Assembly (NCBI GenBank): GCA_026393855.1
Contig: JAPKZJ010000071.1
Coordinates: 76,567 to 117,253, forward strand
Reading direction: 5' to 3'
Source: Candidatus Aminicenantes bacterium
Lineage (GTDB): Bacteria > Acidobacteriota > Aminicenantia > Aminicenantales > UBA4085
Length of the DNA stretch: 40,687 nucleotides
This document shows, one piece after another, positions 22,021 through 35,296 of this stretch; position 1 is the first letter of the stretch, and each line of letters starts with the position of its first letter. The position numbers and the translations under genes were made by a program. The notes beneath the pieces are model-generated. The model did not search any database and had not been told where the DNA came from. It saw nothing but the letters and a program-made list of their open reading frames with translations.

Positions 22021-23783
22021 ATGGAAATCGTCGAACAAGTCCGCCAAGCCGCCAACATCATCGAGATCGCCTCGCAATATACGACTTTGCGCGCCCGCGG
22101 CCACAAGCATGTCGGGCTCTGCCCCTTTCATAACGAGAAATCGCCTTCCTTCACCGTTGACGCGGACAAACAGCTCTACCACTGCTTCGGCTGCGGTGTG
22201 GGCGGCGACGTCTTCTCCCTGGTCATGGAGAAGGAAAATCTGACCTTTCCCGAGGCCCTGCGGGCCATGGCCGAGCGCTATCACGTCCCCATCCCCGATC
22301 AGCGCAAGCTCAGCCCCCAGGCCCTTAAACTCGAGGAACAGCTGGTCAAGCTGAACGAGTCAGCCCTGGCCTTCTTCCGCAAAAGCCTCACCTCGACGCA
22401 GGAAGGCCGCAAGGCCCTCGAGTACTTGAAGAAGCGCGGCGTCTCGGACGAGATCATCGAGGAATTCCGGATCGGCTATGCGCCCAATTCCTGGGACGCC
22501 CAGACTTCCTATTTCAAGGCCAAGGGCGTCTCCCTGGCCCTCTTGGAGCAGGCCGGCCTGGCCCTGCCCGGCAAGAAGCCCGGGGAATACTATGATCGCT
22601 TCCGCGGCCGGGTCATCTTCCCGATCGCTAACTTGACCGGCAAGATCGTCGGATTCGGAGGCCGGACGCTTTTCAACGTCGAGCCCAAGTATCTCAACTC
22701 CCCGGACACGCCGCTCTACACCAAAGGCCATCTCCTCTACGGCCTGAACACCAGCAAGGATGCCATCCGCCAAGCCGGCGAGTCGATCCTGGTCGAGGGG
22801 TACACCGATTACCTGTCCCTCTACCAGGCCGGGTTCCGTAACGTCGTCGCCTCGCTGGGAACGGCCCTGACCCCCAATCAGCTGGCCTTGGTCAGCCGGT
22901 TCGCCCCGCGGATCCTCCTGGCCTACGACGGCGACGCGGCCGGGCAGACGGCTTCGTTCCGGGCCTTGCCGCTTCTTTTCGAGAAGGGGCTGGAGGGCCG
23001 GGTCCTCGTCTTGCCGGAGAATCTCGACCCGGATTCGTTCCTCAAAAAGTACGGAGCCGCCGACTTCCGGGAACGCTGCGACAGGGCTTCGACCGGCATC
23101 CAGTTCTTCCTCGAACAGTCGATCCGGGGCCAGCGCATGGCGGTCCCCGAGGTCAAGACCCGGGTGCTCAAGGGCGTTCTGGCCGCCTTGGACGCCATTC
23201 CCGACGCGGTCATCCGGAGCGAATACCTCCGGGAAACGGCCGAGACTCTCAAGATCGACGAGGCGGTCCTGCGCCGCGTGGCCCAGCCCCGGCCGCAGGA
23301 AAAGGGGCCGGAGGCGGACGGGGAGCTCTTCCCGGCCGAGCGCCGCCTGATCCAGATCCTGATCGAACGGCAGGACTTGTGGCCTGCGATCCTGCCCGGC
23401 TGCCCGGTCGGAGAATTTGAGAGCTTGAAAAGCGGGCCGTTTTTTAGGATAATACAGGACCGTTTCCGCACGGAGAAGAATCTCATTCTTCACGAGTTAC
23501 AGAAGGAGCTCGACTCCTCTCTTTCCCGGCAGGTCGGCCGGGCCCTGCTTGAGAAGGGCTGCGAGCCCAGCCTGGCGGAAGCCCTGGAATGCCTGGCGGC
23601 CCTGCGCCGGACGGCCAAGGAAACAGAAGTGAAGCGAATCCAGGCGGAGATAGGCAAGGCCGACAAGGCCGGCGACAAGGACCGCGTCGTCGAGCTCCTA
23701 CGCCGCAAGCAGGACTTGACCCGTGAGCTCGTCCAGGCGGCCAGCCCCTGGCAACCGAACGAAGGAATGGAGCGTAATCATAG

Positions 23784-23787
<4 letters not shown>
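22021..23787 (+). CDS. dnaG: DNA primase
   Basis: The 588-aa product has the CHC2 zinc finger (Cys34, His37, Cys55, Cys58; CPFH ... YHCFGCG), the RNA polymerase core ([12 protein letters not shown]), and the Toprim motifs ILVEGYTDY (Glu259) and AYDGDAAG (Asp303, Asp305). The C-terminal third is helical and would bind the DnaB helicase. It synthesises RNA primers at the replication fork. ATG 22021 is used; no Shine-Dalgarno is obvious. Its TGA overlaps the rpoD ATG by ATGA, so the two are translationally coupled, a macromolecular-synthesis operon without rpsU. Confidence 0.97.
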
Positions 23788-25437
<1,650 letters not shown>

Positions 25438-25439
<2 letters not shown>

Positions 25440-25491
25440 GCCTCCAGGGCGAAAGACTTCCGCCGAAGACGGACCCGTCCGTTGGAGGCTT
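25438..25491 (+). terminator. Branched stem-loop overlapping the rpoD stop codon
   Basis: AAGCCTCCA (25438-25446) pairs with TGGAGGCTT (25483-25491). Within it are a short stem GGCG/CGCC around 25447-25464 and a 5-bp stem ACGGA-CCCG-TCCGT near 25469-25482, so the RNA could form a three-way junction. No U-tract follows directly. It may terminate or stabilise the dnaG-rpoD transcript. Confidence 0.4.
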
Positions 25492-25526
25492 GGCCCCGGG
25501 GGCGGGGATATTTTCTTCTCGATTTT

Positions 25527-25570
25527 GGGGTTGCGGTCCCCGCGAAGGGGCTAAGCCTACCCCGGTATTT
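25527..25570 (-). repeat. Possible degenerate partial copy of the 180-bp repeat
   Basis: GGGGTTGCGGTC, then CCGCGAAG, then GGCTAAGCC and GGTATT follow the same order as in the repeat at 19998-20056 (GGGGTTGCAGTC, CCGCGAAG, GGGCTGAAGCC, GGGTATT), with internal deletions that shorten the second stem-loop to CCCC-GCGAA-GGGG. Similarity is partial. Confidence 0.3.
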
Positions 25571-25573
25571 CGG

Positions 25574-25603
25574 TTGTGCCCCAACCGCGATCTATGGTAT
25601 AAG
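25574..25603 (+). promoter_or_regulatory. Promoter of tRNA(CAT)
   Basis: TTGTGC (25574-25579), an 18-nt spacer and TATAAG (25598-25603) lie 10 nt before the tRNA 5' end. Confidence 0.45.
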
Positions 25604-25613
25604 AGGCCGGTTA

Positions 25614-25685
25614 GGGCCTATAGCTCAGCGGTAGAGCTCCCGGCTCATAACCGGTTGGTCCCAGGTTCGAATCCTGGTAGGCCCA
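25614..25685 (+). tRNA. tRNA with CAT anticodon (Ile2 or elongator Met)
   Basis: The 72-nt cloverleaf has acceptor GGGCCTA/TAGGCCC, D arm GCTC/GAGC, anticodon loop CTCATAA (CAT), T arm CCAGG-TTCGAAT-CCTGG and discriminator A; CCA is not encoded. The outermost anticodon-stem pair is a C-T mismatch. G1-C72 pairing excludes initiator tRNA. The GGCTCATAACCGG arm resembles bacterial tRNA-Ile2, whose C34 is modified to lysidine, more than elongator Met. Confidence 0.9.
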
Positions 25686-25705
25686 TCTGAAATGAGGGAC
25701 AAATT

Positions 25706-26482
25706 GTGGATATCGCTTTCGACCGACTGATCCAGCTTCAGAATGTGGACTCCGAAATAGCCCGGCTCGTCGCCCTTCTCGACGCCGTTCCCGCCCGCCT
25801 TGACGCCATCGACAAGCAGATCCATGCCACCGCGGATGTCGTCGTCCAGGCCAAGGACAAGCTGGCCGCCAACCAGAAGAAGCGGCGCGACCTGGAGGGC
25901 GAGATCAAGACGCTCCGGGAGACCGTGGCCAAGTACAAGCGCCAGCAGAACGACGTCAAGTCGAACAAGGAATACGAGGCCATCAAGAAGGAGATCGCCG
26001 AGAACCAGGACAAGATCGACTCCATTGAGGAGACCATCCTCAACGAAATGATCGCGGCCGACGACGTCGAAAAGGAAATCAAGGCCGCCCAGGCCGCCCA
26101 AGCCTCCCAGGAAGTCACGCTGAAGTCGGAGAAGATCGCCGTGGCCGACGAGCAAGCTGATCTTATGGGCCGCAAGGCCGCCGCTGAAGCCGAACGGGCC
26201 GCCGTCCTGCCCGGGATTCCGGCCGAGCAGGTCAAGCTTTACAATCGCATCCACATCAAGAAGGGCGGCACCGCCCTGTCCAAAGTCACGGACGACTTCT
26301 GCTCGCTCTGCCAGATGAGGGTCCGGCCCCAGCTGCTGGACGAGCTGATCGGGCGCAAGGCCATCATCATGTGCGAAGCCTGCGGCCGCATCCTATACTG
26401 GACGAAGGACTACGGCGACGAATCGCTGCCGCCGTCCGAATCCAACGCCCCGGCCGATGATCCCGGCCGCCGCGACGGCTGA
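25706..26482 (+). CDS. Zinc-ribbon coiled-coil protein (DUF164 / C4-type)
   Basis: The 258-aa product has a long antiparallel coiled coil (residues about 5-165) and a C-terminal zinc ribbon with Cys199-x2-Cys202 and Cys223-x2-Cys226 (CSLC, CEAC). The MRVRPQ and GRILYW segments are typical of this widespread family, some members of which have been linked to nucleic-acid binding or secretion chaperoning; its role here is unknown. GTG at 25706 has GAGGGA 6 nt upstream. It lies 20 nt after the tRNA and may share its transcript. Confidence 0.9.
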   Translation: MDIAFDRLIQLQNVDSEIARLVALLDAVPARLDAIDKQIHATADVVVQAKDKLAANQKKRRDLEGEIKTLRETVAKYKRQQNDVKSNKEYEAIKKEIAENQDKIDSIEETILNEMIAADDVEKEIKAAQAAQASQEVTLKSEKIAVADEQADLMGRKAAAEAERAAVLPGIPAEQVKLYNRIHIKKGGTALSKVTDDFCSLCQMRVRPQLLDELIGRKAIIMCEACGRILYWTKDYGDESLPPSESNAPADDPGRRDG

Positions 26483-26492
26483 GCCGGCCGCC

Positions 26493-26506
26493 GCCCCCGA
26501 GGGGGC
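26493..26506. terminator. Hairpin between convergent genes
   Basis: GCCCCC-GA-GGGGGC (26493-26506) lies between the stops of the zinc-ribbon gene (26482) and the acyl-CoA synthetase gene (26519). It could serve both strands; no T-tract follows. Confidence 0.35.
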
Positions 26507-26518
26507 AGCCTCCCCCGC

Positions 26519-28294
26519 TTACTCCCGATAAAGCCCGTCGAGAAGGTCCTTGTACTTGCCCTCGACGATGTTGCGCTTGACCTTGAGGGACGGCGTGATT
26601 TCGCCCTGCTCGATCTCGAAATCGCGGTCCAGGACGACGACCTTCTTGATCTTTTCATAGGGCGCCAGGTGGGGCGTCGAGCGGTCGATCTCGGCCATCA
26701 GGAAATTCACGATTTGCACGTTGCGAACAAGGGCCGTCCGGTCGTCGAAGGGGATGCGGGAGAACTTGGCATAGTCCTCCAGCTTCTCGAAGTTCGGGAC
26801 GATCAGGGCGCTGATGAAGCGGCGGCGGTCGCCGATGACCACGGCGTTGGCGATATAGGGATTCGTCTTGAGGATGTTCTCGATCGGCTGGGGGGCCACG
26901 TTCTTGCCCCCGGCCGTGATGATCAGGTCCTTCTTGCGGTCGGTGATGGTCAGCATCCCCTCCCCGTCCAGGTTGCCGATGTCGCCGGTCTTAAACCAGC
27001 CGTCCGCGGTGAAAACGTCGCGCGTCTCGGCCGGTTTTTTGTAATAGCCCTTCATGACGTTGGGCCCCTTGACCAGGATTTCGCCGTCCGCCGCGATCCT
27101 GACCTCGACGCCGGGCGCGACCGGGCCGACGCTGCCGAAGCGGAGCTTCTCGAAGGTGTTGATGGAGATGAGAGGCGAAGTCTCGGTCAGCCCGTAGCCT
27201 TCCAGGATGAACAATCCGATGGCGTGGAAGAACTCGGCGATGTCCTTGGAAAGCGGGGCGCCGCCGGAGACGAAGAAGCGGACCCGACCGCCCGTCTTAG
27301 CCACGATCTTGGAGAAGACGAGCTTTTGGGCCAGGTGGAGCTTGAGGCCGCCTACGGGCTTGCCCGCCAGCTTGCGGGCGCTGGCCGCCTTGCCGACCTT
27401 GATCCCCCAGAAGAAGATCTTGCGGCGCAGGCCGGGGCTGGCCAGGACGGTGTCCATGACCTTGGCGTAGATCTTCTCGAAGACCCGCGGTGCGCTGACC
27501 ATGATGTGCGGCCGGACCTCGATGAGGTTCTCGGCCACCGTTTCAATGCTCTCGGCGTAAGCCACGGAACAGCCCTTGTAGAGATAGGTGAAGGTGACCA
27601 TCCGTTCCAAGATGTGGGACAGCGGCAGGAAGGAGAGCACGGTGTCCTTGTCCGAGAAGAAGATCATAGTCGAGGCGGCAATGATGTTGGTGACCAGGTT
27701 GGCGTGGGTCAGGATGACGCCTTTGGGCAAGCCGGTGGTCCCCGAGGTGTAGATGATCGAGGCCTCGTCCTCCGGCTTGACGGCCCGGGCCAGCGTCTCG
27801 AACTCGTCCGGGGCGGACGCAGCGGCCTGGCGGCCCTTGGCCAGGACTTCGGCAAACGTCAGCACGCCGGGCGCGGGGGCCTCGGCGGCCATGGTGATGA
27901 AATGCCGGACGCCGGGCAGGTCCTCCCGGATCGCCTCAATCTTTTTCCATTGCAGGGCGTTGCTGACCACCACGACCGTGGCATCCGAGTCGTTGATGAG
28001 ATACCTGACCTGGTCGGGCACCAAGGTCGTGTAAACCGGGACGGTGATGGCGCCCAGGCACTGGTCGGCGAAGTCAGTCATGACCCATTCGGGCCGGTTT
28101 TCCGAGAGAATGATGAGCTTGTCGCCGCGGTTGTGGCCGAGGGCGTGGAGGCCCAAGGCGAAATGCTTGACGGTATCGCCGAATTCCCGGGTCGAGATGG
28201 GGGTATAGCGTCCTTCCTTCTTGGCCAACATGAGATCGGGCTTGGGATAGCTCTTCAGGGTGTTGAGAAAAAGCTCGGCCAGAGTCGTGACCAT
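26519..28294 (-). CDS. Long-chain acyl-CoA synthetase (AMP-forming)
   Basis: The 591-aa product belongs to the AMP-binding family: P-loop IIYTSGTTGLPKG (180-192), GYGLTETSP, WFKTGDIG, DRKKDLIITAGGKNVAPQ. Length and motifs match bacterial long-chain-fatty-acid--CoA ligases of the FAA1 type, which activate fatty acids via acyl-AMP at the cytoplasmic membrane for degradation or phospholipid synthesis. ATG at 28294 has AAGGAGG upstream. It has its own strong promoter and is transcribed alone, convergent with the zinc-ribbon gene. Chain-length preference is not determinable. Confidence 0.95.
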   Translation of the reverse strand: MVTTLAELFLNTLKSYPKPDLMLAKKEGRYTPISTREFGDTVKHFALGLHALGHNRGDKLIILSENRPEWVMTDFADQCLGAITVPVYTTLVPDQVRYLINDSDATVVVVSNALQWKKIEAIREDLPGVRHFITMAAEAPAPGVLTFAEVLAKGRQAAASAPDEFETLARAVKPEDEASIIYTSGTTGLPKGVILTHANLVTNIIAASTMIFFSDKDTVLSFLPLSHILERMVTFTYLYKGCSVAYAESIETVAENLIEVRPHIMVSAPRVFEKIYAKVMDTVLASPGLRRKIFFWGIKVGKAASARKLAGKPVGGLKLHLAQKLVFSKIVAKTGGRVRFFVSGGAPLSKDIAEFFHAIGLFILEGYGLTETSPLISINTFEKLRFGSVGPVAPGVEVRIAADGEILVKGPNVMKGYYKKPAETRDVFTADGWFKTGDIGNLDGEGMLTITDRKKDLIITAGGKNVAPQPIENILKTNPYIANAVVIGDRRRFISALIVPNFEKLEDYAKFSRIPFDDRTALVRNVQIVNFLMAEIDRSTPHLAPYEKIKKVVVLDRDFEIEQGEITPSLKVKRNIVEGKYKDLLDGLYRE

Positions 28295-28330
28295 GGGCGC
28301 CTCCTTGGCGGCTGCTGTTAAGGTGGGGCA

Positions 28331-28359
28331 ATTCTATGGATTCGGGAGAGTCGTGTCAA
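28331..28359 (-). promoter_or_regulatory. Promoter of the acyl-CoA synthetase gene
   Basis: The minus strand reads a perfect TTGACA (28359-28354), a 17-nt spacer and TAGAAT (28336-28331). The predicted start near 28324 leaves a 30-nt leader with AAGGAGG. Confidence 0.65.
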
Positions 28360-28414
28360 CGGAAAGCACCGTCCAAGTTATATCGGGATCCTCTGAAGGG
28401 GGCCTTAAACTCTC

Positions 28415-28453
28415 TTCCCTCATGGAGTAGAGAACCGGGACGGGTGACGCGGA
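28415..28453 (+). repeat. Diverged direct repeat unit A
   Basis: The 39-nt unit matches 28675-28713 at about 28 of 39 positions, including CTC-NNN-GAG, CCGG and GGGTGACGCG blocks. In both units the CTC/GAG arms flank a 3-nt loop. Confidence 0.4.
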
Positions 28454-28674
28454 CTTCCCCTCAAGGTAGCCTTTGCCGTTTGAATGCGATTTTATCGTTC
28501 GAGATACGGATCGGAAAGGGCGGGCTTGAACGATAAGCATCGCGCATTCCGGAAAACGCAACTTAGGGCGAGGGATGATGGGGGCCGAAACCCACGAGCT
28601 TTGTAGCCCTATGCTTCAGCATAGGGTCGGCGAGGAAGCGGGTAAGGTTCCTAAAATGGATTTCTTTTACCCTT

Positions 28675-28713
28675 TCTCCTCAAAGAGTGAAGAGCCGGAA
28701 GGGGTGACGCGAC
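28675..28713 (+). repeat. Diverged direct repeat unit B
   Basis: This is the partner of unit A at 28415-28453. Its GAAGAGCCGGAAGGGGT block is also the left arm of the inverted repeat with the gyrA stop region. Confidence 0.4.
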
Positions 28714-28810
28714 GGATGCTCCGGCCGCGCGCAGCGGAAGGGCCCCACTGGGGGATGGGTGGCGCGAGCACGGACGGGGCGCCGGAGCGGTCAGGACCCC
28801 TTCCGGCTCT

Positions 28811-28813
<3 letters not shown>
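28688..28813 (-). terminator. 18-bp inverted repeat starting at the gyrA stop codon
   Basis: TGAAGAGCCGGAAGGGGT at 28688-28705 is the exact reverse complement of 28796-28813, which includes the gyrA TGA. The arms enclose about 90 nt with an inner GCTCCGG/CCGGAGC pair, giving a long extended hairpin in the gyrA 3' UTR. It may act as a terminator or RNA stabiliser; no U-tract follows. Confidence 0.5.
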
Positions 28814-31369
<2,556 letters not shown>

Positions 31370-31400
31370 AATCTATATCTCTCGGGATTCGGTTCGGAGG

Positions 31401-33794
<2,394 letters not shown>

Positions 33795-33865
33795 CTAACT
33801 TGTTTATTTAAAGCAATATAAACTTAGCCGGTAGGGGGCTCTAAAAACCCCTGATTCAATCGGAA

Positions 33866-33895
33866 ATTATACTCCAATCCGGCTCAACGAGTAAA
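33866..33895 (-). promoter_or_regulatory. gyrB-gyrA promoter
   Basis: The minus strand reads TTTACT (33895-33890), an 18-nt spacer and TATAAT (33871-33866). The start is predicted near 33859, giving a leader of about 70 nt. Confidence 0.55.
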
Positions 33896-34017
33896 GGAAA
33901 AAAACGAGTCAAATCCACTAGATTTTGTGGCCGAAACCCATCTCCGGCCCCAGGGTTGGGGGAAGGGGCCCCGATTCGCCGGCCGATCAGCCGGGGGGTC
34001 GCGCCGGGCCCGTTTTT

Positions 34018-34026
34018 TGGTATAAT
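34018..34026 (+). promoter_or_regulatory. Extended -10 promoter placing +1 on the GTPase start codon
   Basis: TGG-TATAAT (34018-34026), six nucleotides (CCGGTT) and ATG at 34033. The predicted +1 is the A of the ATG. No Shine-Dalgarno and no -35 box are present, as expected for a TGn-type promoter and a leaderless mRNA. Confidence 0.6.
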
Positions 34027-34032
34027 CCGGTT

Positions 34033-35028
34033 ATGGCGGCCAACCTGACCCCGCAATATTTGGAGGCGGAGAAGAAGCTCCGGACAGCCGTCACCCCGGC
34101 TGAGAAGATCGAGATCTACGAGGAGCTTCTACGTCTCATCCCCAAGCACAAGGGCACCGAGAAGATGGTGGCCCAGCACCGTTCCAAGATCGCCAAGCTG
34201 AAGGAAGAGGCGCAGAAAGCCACGGCCTCGGCCAAGCACGGCGTTTCGTATATCATCGACAAGCAAGGCGCCGGGCAGGTCATCCTGGTCGGGCCTCCCA
34301 ACGCGGGCAAGTCGCTCTTGGTTAAAACGCTGACCGGGGCCGAGGTCGAAGTGGGCGACTATCCCTTCACCACCCGCGTGCCGGCTCCGTATATGATGAA
34401 GTTCGAAAACGTCAAGGTTCAGCTCATCGACCTCCCTCCTATCACGGCCGAGTACCTCGAGAGCTGGCAGGTCGAGCTGATCAAGGTCGCCGACGCCGCA
34501 GTGGTGGTCGCCGATGCGTCGGCGCCGGAGACTCCCGGCCTGCTGGAAACGCTTTTCGCCAAGCTGAAGGACAAGAAGGTCGAGTTCGTTCCGGAATCGT
34601 TCGAGCCGCCGGCGGAGGATGCCTCGCGGATCTACCGTAAGCGCTCCTTCCTCATCGCCAACAAAACCGATCTCGATCCAGCGGGCGAGAACCTCGAGGC
34701 CCTCAAGTTTTTCTTCGAGGGCCAGATCCCCATCCTGGCCGTGTCCGCCGCCACCGAAGACGGTCTCGAGGCTCTGCGCCGGCGGATCTTCGACATGCTC
34801 CGGGTCATTCGCGTCTATAGCAAGCCCCCGGGCAAGAAAGTCGAGCACAACGACCCCCATGTCTTGAAACGGGGCGCCCACGTCGTGGACATCGCCCGCT
34901 CGGTGCACAAGGACTTCGCCGAGAAGCTGGCTTATGCCCGCCTCTGGCGCGAGGGATCGTACAGCGGCCAAATGATCACCCGCGACGAGATCCTGCAGGA
35001 CCAGGACGTCGTCGAGCTGCATATCTAG
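34033..35028 (+). CDS. TGS-domain GTPase (DRG/Obg-like)
   Basis: The 331-aa product starts at ATG 34033, fixed by the -10 box 6 nt upstream. A helical N-terminal part (about 1-70) precedes a G domain with P-loop GPPNAGKS (87-94), the G2 region DYPFTTRVPAP, G4 NKTD and G5 VSA. G3 reads DLPPI (133-137) instead of DxxG. The C-terminus is a TGS domain (RVYSKPPGKKV ... RGAHVVDIARSVHKDF ... QDQDVVELHI) like that of DRG proteins. Family members bind ribosomes; this one lacks the usual Obg N-terminal glycine-rich domain. The missing G3 glycine resembles HAS-type GTPases and may alter hydrolysis. Confidence 0.9.
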   Translation: MAANLTPQYLEAEKKLRTAVTPAEKIEIYEELLRLIPKHKGTEKMVAQHRSKIAKLKEEAQKATASAKHGVSYIIDKQGAGQVILVGPPNAGKSLLVKTLTGAEVEVGDYPFTTRVPAPYMMKFENVKVQLIDLPPITAEYLESWQVELIKVADAAVVVADASAPETPGLLETLFAKLKDKKVEFVPESFEPPAEDASRIYRKRSFLIANKTDLDPAGENLEALKFFFEGQIPILAVSAATEDGLEALRRRIFDMLRVIRVYSKPPGKKVEHNDPHVLKRGAHVVDIARSVHKDFAEKLAYARLWREGSYSGQMITRDEILQDQDVVELHI

Positions 35029-35124
35029 TCGGCTGATCGAATCCGGTATTCCCGGCGTCTACGACGCCTGGCGCTCGCGCACGGATCTTCTGACGATCAA
35101 CGCCGGCCTGACGCTGGCCTTCTA
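35029..35124 (+). pseudogene. Possible remnant of an outer-membrane protein C-terminus
   Basis: Directly after the GTPase stop, the frame beginning at 35027 reads about 30 codons (including GVYDAWRSRTDLLTINAG) and ends LTLAF then TAA. Alternating hydrophobic residues and a terminal Phe are the C-terminal signature of beta-barrel proteins. No start codon or upstream part exists, so if real it is a remnant. A chance reading is possible. Confidence 0.3.
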
Positions 35125-35152
35125 ATCCGATTCGGGGAACCCGGACTGCGCC

Positions 35153-35202
35153 CGGCAGGACATCTGTCCTGCCGTGAGGACGGGAGGCCGGCCTCCATTT
35201 TC
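35153..35202 (+). terminator. Tandem hairpins after the GTPase gene
   Basis: CGGCAGGACA-TC-TGTCCTGCCG (35153-35174) is a perfect 10-bp inverted repeat. GGAGG-CCGG-CCTCC (35183-35196) is followed by ATTTTC. The second has the shape of an intrinsic terminator for the upstream GTPase gene. Confidence 0.5.
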
Positions 35203-35296
35203 AATAACCCCTCTGAATTCAGCCCTCCTCTTGGCATATTATTTGCTGATATAACTAAGAATAAGGCAGGTCCTTTTTTGCGGAAGGAGGGTGCCT

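Larger units (their letters stand above)
28295..28810. other. 516-bp non-coding region rich in palindromes, between acyl-CoA synthetase and gyrA
   Basis: No gene is supported. It holds the acyl-CoA synthetase promoter (28331-28359); two diverged direct 39-bp units (28415-28453 and 28675-28713) sharing CCGG and GGGTGACGCG blocks; an inverted repeat with GAATGCG and TTATCGTTC arms (28482-28500 / 28528-28549); a perfect hairpin CCCTATGCT-TC-AGCATAGGG (28607-28626); and the 18-bp inverted repeat tied to the gyrA stop codon (28688-28705 / 28796-28813). Confidence 0.65.

Noticed and set aside
25440-25490. Hammerhead ribozyme at the rpoD 3' end
   Set aside because: A three-way junction and a CGAAA run are present, but the conserved CUGAUGA core is missing.
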